From positions 1 through 5,652 of the forward strand of contig JBKOUY010000168.1 in NCBI GenBank assembly GCA_046723645.1: 5,652 nt of DNA, in the 5' to 3' direction. Positions 1 through 5,652 of the stretch are shown piece after piece (within the stretch, counting starts at the first letter, position 1; every line of letters starts with the position of its first letter). Below the pieces are notes generated by a model, which was not told where the DNA came from, did not search any database, and worked only from the letters and a program-made list of their open reading frames with translations. The translations under genes and the position numbers were made by a program. This DNA is from DASQUK01 sp046723645 (GTDB lineage Bacteria > Actinomycetota > Acidimicrobiia > Acidimicrobiales > VFJN01).

Positions 1-1
1 G

Positions 2-1321
2 ACCGTGCCCGCGCCGCCGGCGCCGCCGGCGACGGTTCCTGCCCCACCATCAGGGGGAGCGCCCGAGCCGCCGCCGGCCGGCCCGCGGTGCGACGTGCCG
101 CGGAACCAGCCCCCCTGGGCCGAACAGGCCGAGCTGCTCGACATCGTCGAGGCGACCCAGGGTGTGGTCGATGAGGTCGGCGCGGCGGGCTTCGCCGGGT
201 TCGTGGTCACGCCCGAGAAGTGCCGGCTCGACCTCTACTGGGTGGGCGCACCGCCGCCCGAGGTCGCCGAGGTGGTGCGGCGGGACCGCCGGGTCGTGAT
301 CCATGACGACGCCGCCCATGACCACGCCGCGTTGGCGCGAGCGGCCGAGGCCTTGTGGCCGGGGTCGCCGCTCGGACGGTCCGCCGGGGTCGAGATCACG
401 AGCGTGGCCATCCCGCCCGACGGCTCGGGCCTGCGCGTCGGGGTCGAGCGCCGCCGGCGCCTCGACGTGCGGGCGACGGCCGCACGGCTGAGCGCGGCCG
501 CCGGCGTCCCCGTGGACCTAGTGGTCGAGGGGCCCTCGCGGCCGTTCGGGCGGGTCGACGACCGGGCACCCTGGTCGGCCGGTGGGCGGGCGATGATCCG
601 GGTCAACGACGGCGGATCGGAGCGGTGGACCGCATGCTCCGTGGGGTACGGCCTCCGCGCCCCGCGCACGATGAGGGAGTACACGGTCACGGCCGCCCAC
701 TGCTTCGACGAGGCGGTCGACGCCACCGCCTGGAACGGCAGCCGCCGCGCGGCGATCGGGGACTGGGGCGCCATGTCACTGGCGCTCGACGTCGCCTACG
801 TGGCGACCGACGAGTCCGCCGGGCGCCCGGGCACGTCAGCGTACGCGTGGTCCGGCGGCGTCGACGCCCGTGACGACGAGGTGCGGACCGTGATCGACGC
901 GGCGCCGACGGTGAAGGGCATGTGGGTCTGCGGCTCGGGTGCGGCAACCGGCGAGAACTGTGGCATCAAGGTCACCGACGTCGACGTCGTGCAGCGGGCG
1001 ACGCTGCCCAACTCGGGCGCCGCCTACACCGTCCGCCACACGGCGCGGGGCTACCGCGTGGGTGGGGCGTCCGGCAGCGGCGACAGCGGCGGACCGGTGT
1101 TCGCGCCCGGCGGCCCGGGTCGCAGCGACGCCCACGCGGTCGGCGTGATCCACGGCGGCGTGGATGGCGCGGCGGCGAGCTGCTTGAGCGAGCCGAACCC
1201 AACCGAATGCTCCGAGAGCGTCATCTTCGTGCCGATCGCCGAGGTCCAGCGCTGGATCGGCGGGGAGCTCCGCGTGGCGCACGGGTGGACGGCGGCCGAT
1301 AGGCCCGGTCCCGACCGCTGA
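2..1321 (+). CDS. Secreted streptogrisin/alpha-lytic-type serine protease (S1 family), 5' end missing
   Basis: Probable extracellular chymotrypsin-fold endopeptidase. The frame is open to the window edge and begins in a Pro/Ala-rich stretch (TVPAPP occurs twice, at 2-19 and 32-49). The GTG at 5 is therefore probably not the true start, and the signal peptide should lie upstream. Residues below count from that GTG. The catalytic triad is visible: His232 in TAAHC, Asp262 in LDVAY and Ser361 in GDSGGP. Cysteines 211/233 flank the His loop. Cysteines 309/319, in a VCGSG..TG..CG pattern, are a hallmark of the S1E (alpha-lytic/streptogrisin) group. Cysteines 393/402 may form a third disulfide. Residues ~40-180 resemble the pro-region of this group, which helps folding in known members and is then removed; this is inference. 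By eye, specificity position 189 is Ala355, so trypsin-like specificity is unlikely. The stop lies six bases from the convergent rpmB stop. Family call is strong; substrate is unknown. Confidence 0.88.
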   Translation, partial: TVPAPPAPPATVPAPPSGGAPEPPPAGPRCDVPRNQPPWAEQAELLDIVEATQGVVDEVGAAGFAGFVVTPEKCRLDLYWVGAPPPEVAEVVRRDRRVVIHDDAAHDHAALARAAEALWPGSPLGRSAGVEITSVAIPPDGSGLRVGVERRRRLDVRATAARLSAAAGVPVDLVVEGPSRPFGRVDDRAPWSAGGRAMIRVNDGGSERWTACSVGYGLRAPRTMREYTVTAAHCFDEAVDATAWNGSRRAAIGDWGAMSLALDVAYVATDESAGRPGTSAYAWSGGVDARDDEVRTVIDAAPTVKGMWVCGSGAATGENCGIKVTDVDVVQRATLPNSGAAYTVRHTARGYRVGGASGSGDSGGPVFAPGGPGRSDAHAVGVIHGGVDGAAASCLSEPNPTECSESVIFVPIAEVQRWIGGELRVAHGWTAADRPGPDR

Positions 1322-1334
1322 CGGCCGTCAGTGG
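1315..1334. terminator. Candidate hairpin between convergent protease and rpmB stops
   Basis: A perfect 12-bp palindrome, TGACGGCCGTCA (1319-1330), contains both stop codons. In plus-strand RNA it extends to an 8-bp stem (1315-1322 with 1327-1334, one G-U pair) around a GGCC tetraloop. The minus-strand version has one A-C mismatch. There is no U-run on either side, so termination is only a suggestion, though actinobacterial terminators often lack one. It is the only structure I see that could separate the two convergent transcripts. Confidence 0.45.
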
Positions 1335-1522
1335 GCCAGCTTCTCGATCTTCCCGGCCTTGATGCAGCCCGTGCAGACGTGGATCCGCCGGGGCGCGCCG
1401 TCGACCAGGGCGCGCACACGCTGGATGTTGGGGTTCCACCGACGCTTGGTTCGCCGGTGCGAGTGGCTGACACTCATGCCCCACGACGGGTGCTTGCCAC
1501 ACACCTCGCAAACGGCTGCCAT
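1328..1522 (-). CDS. rpmB: Large-subunit ribosomal protein bL28, zinc-binding (four-Cys) form
   Basis: A 64-residue structural protein of the 50S ribosomal subunit, the usual size for bL28. It begins MAAVCEVCGK and carries the family signature GMSVSHSHRRTKRRWNPN, then a basic middle and the C-terminal HVCTGCIKAGKI. Cysteines 5, 8, 50 and 53 form two CxxC pairs, so this is the zinc-binding C+ form. Many actinobacteria also carry a cysteine-free paralogue made under zinc starvation, which cannot be judged from this window. The frame could be extended upstream to 1591, but the ATG at 1522 is chosen. It matches the conserved N-terminus and has an AGAGGTG Shine-Dalgarno site eight to nine bases upstream. 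The extension would also run through the promoter. The gene is divergent from the fakA-like gene and convergent with the protease. Confidence 0.97.
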   Translation of the reverse strand: MAAVCEVCGKHPSWGMSVSHSHRRTKRRWNPNIQRVRALVDGAPRRIHVCTGCIKAGKIEKLAH

Positions 1523-1531
1523 CGGACGCGT

Positions 1532-1538
1532 CACCTCT
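1532..1538 (-). promoter_or_regulatory. Ribosome binding site of rpmB
   Basis: Read on the minus strand this is AGAGGTG, with its core eight to nine bases before the ATG at 1522. It fixes the rpmB start at that ATG rather than at the longer in-frame extension. Confidence 0.8.
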
Positions 1539-1564
1539 GTCTCGGGCGGGCTGAGGACCGAGCA

Positions 1565-1593
1565 ACTGTACTGGCGGCCCTCCGGGGTCACAA
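1565..1593 (-). promoter_or_regulatory. Predicted housekeeping-sigma promoter of rpmB
   Basis: On the minus strand a -35 box TTGTGA (1593-1588) is followed after exactly 17 bases by a -10 box TACAGT (1570-1565). The -10 fits the actinobacterial TAnnnT consensus, and the -35 matches TTGACA at four of six positions. Transcription would begin near 1558, giving a leader of about 35 bases that contains the AGAGGTG site. The -35 box is one arm of a perfect palindrome, so a bound regulator could block it. Confidence 0.65.
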
Positions 1594-1600
1594 CTTGTGA
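1588..1600. promoter_or_regulatory. Perfect 13-bp palindrome TCACAACTTGTGA, candidate operator
   Basis: Two six-base arms, TCACAA and TTGTGA, surround a single C. The symmetry stops at the flanking bases. One arm is the predicted -35 box of rpmB, and the element lies 45 bases upstream of the fakA GTG. A dimeric repressor here could act on rpmB, or on both divergent genes. I do not recognise the motif as that of a specific regulator, and a chance palindrome of this size is possible. Confidence 0.4.
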
Positions 1601-1630
1601 TCAGCGCCCACTAGGCGCCGAGCCGGCACC

Positions 1631-1636
1631 TACCAT
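1631..1636 (+). promoter_or_regulatory. Candidate -10 box for a leaderless fakA-recG transcript
   Basis: TACCAT fits TAnnnT and ends eight bases before GTG 1645, which puts the expected transcription start at or within a base or two of the start codon. The bases between hold no Shine-Dalgarno sequence, and no convincing -35 box is seen 16-19 bases upstream. Both are common for leaderless genes in actinobacteria, where a -10 box alone often suffices. Confidence 0.5.
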
Positions 1637-1644
1637 CCACCGGC

Positions 1645-3309
1645 GTGACCCTTGATCGCCTGGGCGCCGCCGACCTGCGAGCGGTGGTGGATGCCTACAA
1701 CGACGCCCTGGCCGCGCACCGGGAGCCCATCAACCGGCTGAACGTCTACCCCGTTCCGGACGGCGACACGGGCACCAACATGTCGCTCACGCTGGGCTCG
1801 GTCTCCGAGTCACTGGACGGCGTGGACGACGACCTGGCGGCCGTGTGCAAGGCCGTCAGCCACGGCTCGCTCATGGGGGCCCGGGGCAACTCGGGCGTGA
1901 TCCTGTCGCAGGTGCTGCGGGGCTTCGTCGGCGTCGTCGCTGAGTCCGGGGGGCTGGACGGGGCCGGGCTGGCGCGGGCGCTGCGCGCCGCCTCCGACGC
2001 TGCGTACGAGGCGGTCATGCGACCGGTCGAGGGCACGATCCTCACGGTCGTGCGCGAGTCGGCGGAGGCGGCCGAGGAGGCGATCGCGGCCTATGCCGAC
2101 GCCGACCTGGTCAGCGTGCTCGCCGCCGCCCGCGAACGCGGCGAGAAGGCGCTGGCCGGCACCCCGGAGCTGCTGCCGGTCCTCGCGGAGGCGGGCGTGG
2201 TCGATGCCGGCGGGACCGGCTACCTGTTGCTGCTCGACGCACTCCTGCACGTGGCCGACGGGCGACCCGTCCCCGAGCCGCGGGTGGGCGAGGGGGCGGT
2301 CCGCGCCGACGCCCGCCTGGTCCATGCCGCGGCCGACGAGCATGGCGGCTCCGGGGACCTGCGCTACGAGGTCATGTACTTCCTGGAGGCGCCGGACGAC
2401 GCCATCCCGGCCTTCAAGGACGTCTGGGCCGGAATCGGCGACTCGATCGTGGTGGTCGGGGGCGACGGCCTGTGGAACTGCCATATCCACACCGACGACA
2501 TCGGCGCCGCCGTCGAGGCGGCCGTCGACGCCGGCCGCCCCCGGAAGATCCGGGTCACCGACCTTGCGGAACAGGTCGAGGAGGAGCGCTGGGTGCGCGA
2601 GGCGACCGGGGCCGGCGATGTCGTCGACCTGCCACCCCACGCCAGCGAGCCGGTGTGCACCGCAGTGGTGGCGGTCGCCGCCGGCGACGGCATCAAGCGG
2701 ATCTTCTACAGCCTGGGGGTGCAGGGGATCGTCGCCGGCGGGCAGTCGATGAACCCGTCGACGGCCGAGCTGCTGGCCGCGGTGGAGGCCGTCCCGGCCG
2801 AGGAGGTCGTGATCCTCCCGAACAACAAGAACATCATCCCGGTCGCCGAGCAGGTCGACGCCCATACCGACCGCACGGTGCGCGTAGTGCCAACGCGGGG
2901 CATCGCCGAGGGGTTCGCCGCCCTGATGTGCTACGACCCGGAGGCCCGGGCCGACGAGAACGCCAAGGAGATGACCGCGCTCGCGTCCAGCGTGATCGCG
3001 GGCGAGGTCACCCGGGCGACCCGCGACTCGACCAGCGACGTCGGCCCGATCGCCGAGGGCGACTACCTCGGCATCACCAGCGACGGCATCCGGGCCGTGG
3101 AGGAGACGCAGGCGGCGGCCGCCTGCCGGCTGCTCGATGTCCTCGTGACCGACGAGCACGAGATCGTGACGGTCATCGAGGGCGAGGGCGCCACCGCCGG
3201 CGACACGCGAGCGATCACCGAATGGCTCGACGAGCATCGGCCGGAGGTCTCTGCCGAGGTCCACCACGGCGGGCAGCCGCTCTACCCCTACCTCTTCGGC
3301 ATCGAGTAG
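1645..3309 (+). CDS. fakA: DAK2-domain protein, fatty acid kinase FakA/YloV family
   Basis: A 554-residue protein, full length for the YloV/FakA family. In characterised members the N-terminal DhaL-like (DAK2) domain binds ATP and phosphorylates fatty acids held by a separate DegV-type carrier, FakB, feeding acyl-phosphate into phospholipid synthesis. The DAK2 nucleotide/Mg motif NRLNVYPVPDGDTGTNM lies at residues 30-46 (Asp39 and Asp41). It is followed by SHGSLMGARGNSG (72-84) and VDAGG (186-190). The central domain has HIHTDD at 280-285. The C-terminal domain carries the family motifs GGQSMNPST (365-373) and LPNNKN (391-396). GTG 1645 is the only possible start: an in-frame TAG lies at 1612 and the next Met falls inside the DAK2 motif. 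No Shine-Dalgarno sequence precedes it. No FakB gene is visible here. The family is certain; fatty acid kinase activity is inferred from homologues. Confidence 0.93.
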   Translation: MTLDRLGAADLRAVVDAYNDALAAHREPINRLNVYPVPDGDTGTNMSLTLGSVSESLDGVDDDLAAVCKAVSHGSLMGARGNSGVILSQVLRGFVGVVAESGGLDGAGLARALRAASDAAYEAVMRPVEGTILTVVRESAEAAEEAIAAYADADLVSVLAAARERGEKALAGTPELLPVLAEAGVVDAGGTGYLLLLDALLHVADGRPVPEPRVGEGAVRADARLVHAAADEHGGSGDLRYEVMYFLEAPDDAIPAFKDVWAGIGDSIVVVGGDGLWNCHIHTDDIGAAVEAAVDAGRPRKIRVTDLAEQVEEERWVREATGAGDVVDLPPHASEPVCTAVVAVAAGDGIKRIFYSLGVQGIVAGGQSMNPSTAELLAAVEAVPAEEVVILPNNKNIIPVAEQVDAHTDRTVRVVPTRGIAEGFAALMCYDPEARADENAKEMTALASSVIAGEVTRATRDSTSDVGPIAEGDYLGITSDGIRAVEETQAAAACRLLDVLVTDEHEIVTVIEGEGATAGDTRAITEWLDEHRPEVSAEVHHGGQPLYPYLFGIE

Positions 3310-5469
3310 GTGACCAGGGCCGCCAGCACCGACGCCGCGCCGATCACGCTGGGGGAGCTGGCCGCCATGCCGGTCACCCGGCTGAAGGGGGTCGGCGAGC
3401 GCAAGGCCGAGGGGCTGGCGGTGGTCGGCGTCGAGAACCTGCTCGACCTGTTGACCTACTACCCGCGGCGCTACGTCGACCGCACGAACGAGGCGCGGGT
3501 CCGGGACCTGGTGGTGGGGGAGGAGGCGCTCGTCCTCGTCACGGTCCAGCGGGCCACGTCACGGCGCACCCGCGGGCGCCCCCCCAAGGTGCTGGTGACC
3601 GTGGACGTGACCGATGGCAGCGGGCACCTGCGGGTCACCTTCTTCAACCAGGCGTGGCGGGAGCGGCAGCTCCGGCCCGGCATGACGGTGGCGCTGTTCG
3701 GCAAGCTCGAGATCTACGCCGGGCGCAAGCAGATGACCAACCCGGTCGTGGACCTGATCGGCGACCGCACGGGCCGCATCGTCCCCATCTACCCCCAGTC
3801 GGAGAAGGCGGGCCTGTCGACATGGGAGATCGGCGACTGGGTCGGCGAGGCACTGCGCCGCTCGCAGGTGCGGGGCCTGCTCGATCCCGTGCCCAGCTGG
3901 GTGCTCGATCGGTTCGACCTGGTCACCAGACCGGAGGCCTTCGCCGGCATCCACGCGCCGGACTCGATGGCGCATCGGGACGTGGCGCGCCGGCGGCTTG
4001 TGCTCGACGAGCTGCTCCGGGTCCAGTTGGCGCTGGTCCAGCGCAAGCGCCACATCGAGCGGACCACCCGGGGCATCGCCCACCTGGTCGACGGACCGCT
4101 CGTCGACGCCTTCGTGGCCCGGCTGCCGTTCGACCTGACCGACGACCAGCGCGCCGCCATCGCCGAGATCGAGCACGACCTGGCCGCGCCCCATCCGATG
4201 CACCGGCTGCTGCAGGGCGACGTCGGCAGCGGCAAGACGGTCGTCGCCGTCTCGACGCTGCTGACGGCGGTGCAGGGCGGCTACCAGGGCGCGTTCATGG
4301 CACCCACCGAGGTGCTCGCCGAGCAGCACGCCCAGGGCATCCGGGAGCTCCTCGAGGGGGTCGAGGTGCCCGACGACGGCTCGACGCTGTTCGCGGCCCG
4401 CCCCGTGCGGGTCGAGCTGCTCACCAACCGGGTCGCGGCGGGGGACCGCCGGCGCATTCTCGCCGGCCTGGCGGCGGGGCAGGTCGACCTGGTGATCGGC
4501 ACGCACGCGCTCATCCAGGAGGGTGTCGAGTTCCGGGCCCTGGGTGCCGTGGTGATCGACGAGCAGCACCGCTTCGGGGTCGAGCAGCGGGCGGCGCTGC
4601 GTGACAAGTCGGCCGGTGGGGCGGTGCCCGACGTGCTGGTCATGACCGCCACGCCCATCCCGCGGACGGCGGCGATGACCGTCTACGGCGACCTCGACGT
4701 GACCGTCATCCGTTCGCTGCCGGCCGGCCGTCAGCCCATCACCACGCGATGGGTGCAAAGCGACGCCGACGAGGCGGGGATGTGGGACGCGGTCCGCGGC
4801 GAGGTGGCGTCCGGGCGGCAGGCATACGTGGTCAACCCGCTGATCGAGGAGTCGGAGAAGCTCGAGGTCCGCTCCGCGGAGGAGACGTACGCGCGGCTCG
4901 AGGCCGGGGCGCTGGCCGGACTGCGGCTGGGACTGCTCCATGGCCGCCTCGGGTCGGCGGACAAGGAGGCCACGATGCACCAGTTCCGCGAGGGGCGGCT
5001 CGACGTGCTCGTAGCGACGACCGTGATCGAGGTGGGGGTGGACGTGCCCAACGCCACCGCCATGGTCGTCCTCGACGCCGACCGCTTCGGCATCGCCCAG
5101 CTCCACCAGCTCCGCGGTCGCGTCGGCCGCGGCAGCGAGCGGTCCTGGTGCTACCTGGTCAGCCGGTCGGACACCCCCGAGGCCGAGGCCCGACTCGGCG
5201 CCCTCGTCGAGACCACCGACGGGTTCGCCCTGGCGGAGGTCGACCTCGAGCTGCGTGGCGAGGGCACGATCATGGGCGAGCGCCAGAAGGGCCGCAGCGA
5301 CCTCAAGCTCGCGTCGCTGCGGCGCGACCGGGAGTGGGTTGAGCGGGCCCGGGATGTGGCGTTCGCCATCGTCGACGGCGAGGGCGGACTCGAGGCGCAC
5401 GCCGACCTCCTCGACGAGGTCGCGCTCTTCCTCGACGAGGACGACCAGCAGTTCCTGCTCAAGGGGTAG
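3310..5469 (+). CDS. recG: ATP-dependent DNA helicase RecG
   Basis: A 719-residue superfamily 2 double-strand DNA translocase that remodels stalled replication forks and Holliday junctions. The N-terminal wedge (OB-fold) domain spans roughly residues 20-165 (LKGVG, YYPRRY, VTFFNQ). The RecG linker helix follows near 222-245, then LPFDLTDDQ (272-280). Helicase motifs in order are Walker A GDVGSGKT (303-310), APTEVLAEQH (331-340), DEQH (417-420), TATPIPR (446-452), LLHGR (542-546), ATTVIEVGVDVP (569-580) and HQLRGRVGRG (599-608). The C-terminal TRG translocation motif is complete: RGEGTIMGERQKG at 649-661. Every key residue is present, and the length is slightly above the 693 of E. coli. GTG 3310 directly follows the fakA stop in the same frame, so the gene is probably translated by coupling on a shared transcript. 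ATG 3367 is an alternative start. A strong hairpin follows 26 bases after the stop. Confidence 0.97.
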   Translation: MTRAASTDAAPITLGELAAMPVTRLKGVGERKAEGLAVVGVENLLDLLTYYPRRYVDRTNEARVRDLVVGEEALVLVTVQRATSRRTRGRPPKVLVTVDVTDGSGHLRVTFFNQAWRERQLRPGMTVALFGKLEIYAGRKQMTNPVVDLIGDRTGRIVPIYPQSEKAGLSTWEIGDWVGEALRRSQVRGLLDPVPSWVLDRFDLVTRPEAFAGIHAPDSMAHRDVARRRLVLDELLRVQLALVQRKRHIERTTRGIAHLVDGPLVDAFVARLPFDLTDDQRAAIAEIEHDLAAPHPMHRLLQGDVGSGKTVVAVSTLLTAVQGGYQGAFMAPTEVLAEQHAQGIRELLEGVEVPDDGSTLFAARPVRVELLTNRVAAGDRRRILAGLAAGQVDLVIGTHALIQEGVEFRALGAVVIDEQHRFGVEQRAALRDKSAGGAVPDVLVMTATPIPRTAAMTVYGDLDVTVIRSLPAGRQPITTRWVQSDADEAGMWDAVRGEVASGRQAYVVNPLIEESEKLEVRSAEETYARLEAGALAGLRLGLLHGRLGSADKEATMHQFREGRLDVLVATTVIEVGVDVPNATAMVVLDADRFGIAQLHQLRGRVGRGSERSWCYLVSRSDTPEAEARLGALVETTDGFALAEVDLELRGEGTIMGERQKGRSDLKLASLRRDREWVERARDVAFAIVDGEGGLEAHADLLDEVALFLDEDDQQFLLKG
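3351..3357 (+). promoter_or_regulatory. Strong internal Shine-Dalgarno-like site near the recG start
   Basis: GGGGGAG lies nine bases before ATG 3367 (RecG codon 20). By contrast, GTG 3310 has no clear site upstream. The LKGVG motif lies downstream of both starts, so each would give an intact wedge domain. The family similarity at LGELAAMPVTRLKGVG slightly favours the longer form. This could be the true start signal or a second, internal start. Confidence 0.35.
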
Positions 5470-5494
5470 GGCCGGCGCCGCCGGGCGCGCGGTG

Positions 5495-5556
5495 GGCCCC
5501 GTTCCGGCGTTCGCCGCCTGTGGTTGTCGCAACGAGCGAACGCCGGAACGGTGGCC
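5495..5556 (+). terminator. Long hairpin after recG, probable transcription terminator
   Basis: A perfect 16-bp inverted repeat pairs CCGTTCCGGCGTTCGC (5499-5514) with GCGAACGCCGGAACGG (5536-5551). Four more pairs (5495-5498 with 5553-5556) extend the stem past a single bulged T at 5552. The 21-base loop contains its own small hairpin, GTTG-TCG-CAAC (5523-5533). It begins 26 bases after the recG stop. No U-run follows, as is usual for high-GC actinobacterial terminators. It could instead be a copy of a dispersed palindromic repeat. Confidence 0.7.
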
Positions 5557-5616
5557 GCGTGCCAGGCCGCGTTGCCCGCCGGCGGCCCGGCACCCTGGGT
5601 CAGACGCTCGACGCTC

Positions 5617-5638
5617 GCGGACCCTGGAAGAGGTCCGC
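5617..5638. repeat. Short inverted repeat near the window end
   Basis: GCGGACC (5617-5623) pairs perfectly with GGTCCGC (5632-5638) around an eight-base loop. It may belong to the leader or beginning of a gene beyond the window, or be chance in GC-rich DNA. Between the recG hairpin and the window end I see no recognisable coding sequence. Confidence 0.3.
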
Positions 5639-5652
5639 AACCGCGTCCCGCT

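Noticed and set aside
1523..1591. Longer rpmB frame starting at 1591 (87 residues)
   Set aside because: The extra 23 residues are not part of bL28 and would be encoded by the promoter and ribosome binding site region. ATG 1522 fits the family exactly.
1588..1600. Zur or CRP-type binding site at the palindrome
   Set aside because: CRP sites read TGTGA-N6-TCACA, whereas here the half-sites are in the opposite order with a one-base spacer. The AT-rich Zur consensus (TGAnAATnATTnTCA type) is not matched.
1810..3267. 485-codon open frame on the minus strand opposite the fakA-like gene
   Set aside because: Same reason: a composition artefact opposite a conserved gene, with no recognisable domain or ribosome binding site.
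2472..4604. 710-codon plus-strand frame spanning the fakA/recG junction
   Set aside because: The translation is almost entirely Arg, Gly, Ala and Pro, and it overlaps two conserved genes in another frame.
3559..5640. 693-codon open frame on the minus strand opposite recG
   Set aside because: It is antisense to a fully conserved RecG. Its translation is low-complexity, rich in Arg/His/Asp/Gly, with no motif. Long antisense frames are expected where G/C-ending codons dominate.
5551..5652. Start of another plus-strand gene (GTG at 5551 or 5559, open to the window end)
   Set aside because: About 30 codons in each case, with no Shine-Dalgarno site and no recognisable protein. The first overlaps the hairpin. 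An rsmD-type gene often follows recG, but its conserved N-terminus is not seen here.

Overview
The window is about 5.7 kb of very GC-rich DNA with dense genes and G/C-ending codons. It looks like the chromosome of a high-GC actinobacterium. The four-cysteine RpmB and the rpmB / fakA-like / recG grouping fit Actinomycetota. An Acidimicrobiia-like lineage is my guess from the protein style, not something the sequence proves. I see no mobile element, CRISPR array, tRNA or rRNA.

Layout. Positions 2-1321 (+) hold the 3' part of a gene for a probably exported S1-family serine protease of the streptogrisin/alpha-lytic type. Its start lies upstream of the window. It converges on rpmB (ribosomal protein L28, 1522-1328, -), with only six bases between the two stop codons. 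Both stops sit in one 12-bp palindrome. A divergent control region (1523-1644) separates rpmB from a rightward pair: a fakA/yloV-type DAK2 protein (GTG 1645 to 3309) and recG (GTG 3310 to 5469), which abut with no spacer. The control region holds a good rpmB promoter with a Shine-Dalgarno site, a perfect 13-bp palindrome over its -35 box, and a -10-like box placed so that the fakA transcript could be leaderless. A long perfect hairpin follows recG and probably ends the transcript. The last ~100 bases hold a second small hairpin and no gene I can support.

Functions. rpmB, fakA and recG form a conserved housekeeping neighbourhood: ribosome assembly, phosphorylation of exogenous fatty acids for membrane lipids, and rescue of stalled replication forks. 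In Bacillus the same block also carries yloU (Asp23 family) next to yloV, and rpmB is not separated this way. Here yloU is absent and rpmB is divergent. The protease is an accessory exported enzyme that happens to lie beside this block. I found no convincing undescribed system. The points most worth a second look are the rpmB/fakA control region, the unusual S1-pocket residues of the protease, and the recG start and 3' hairpin.
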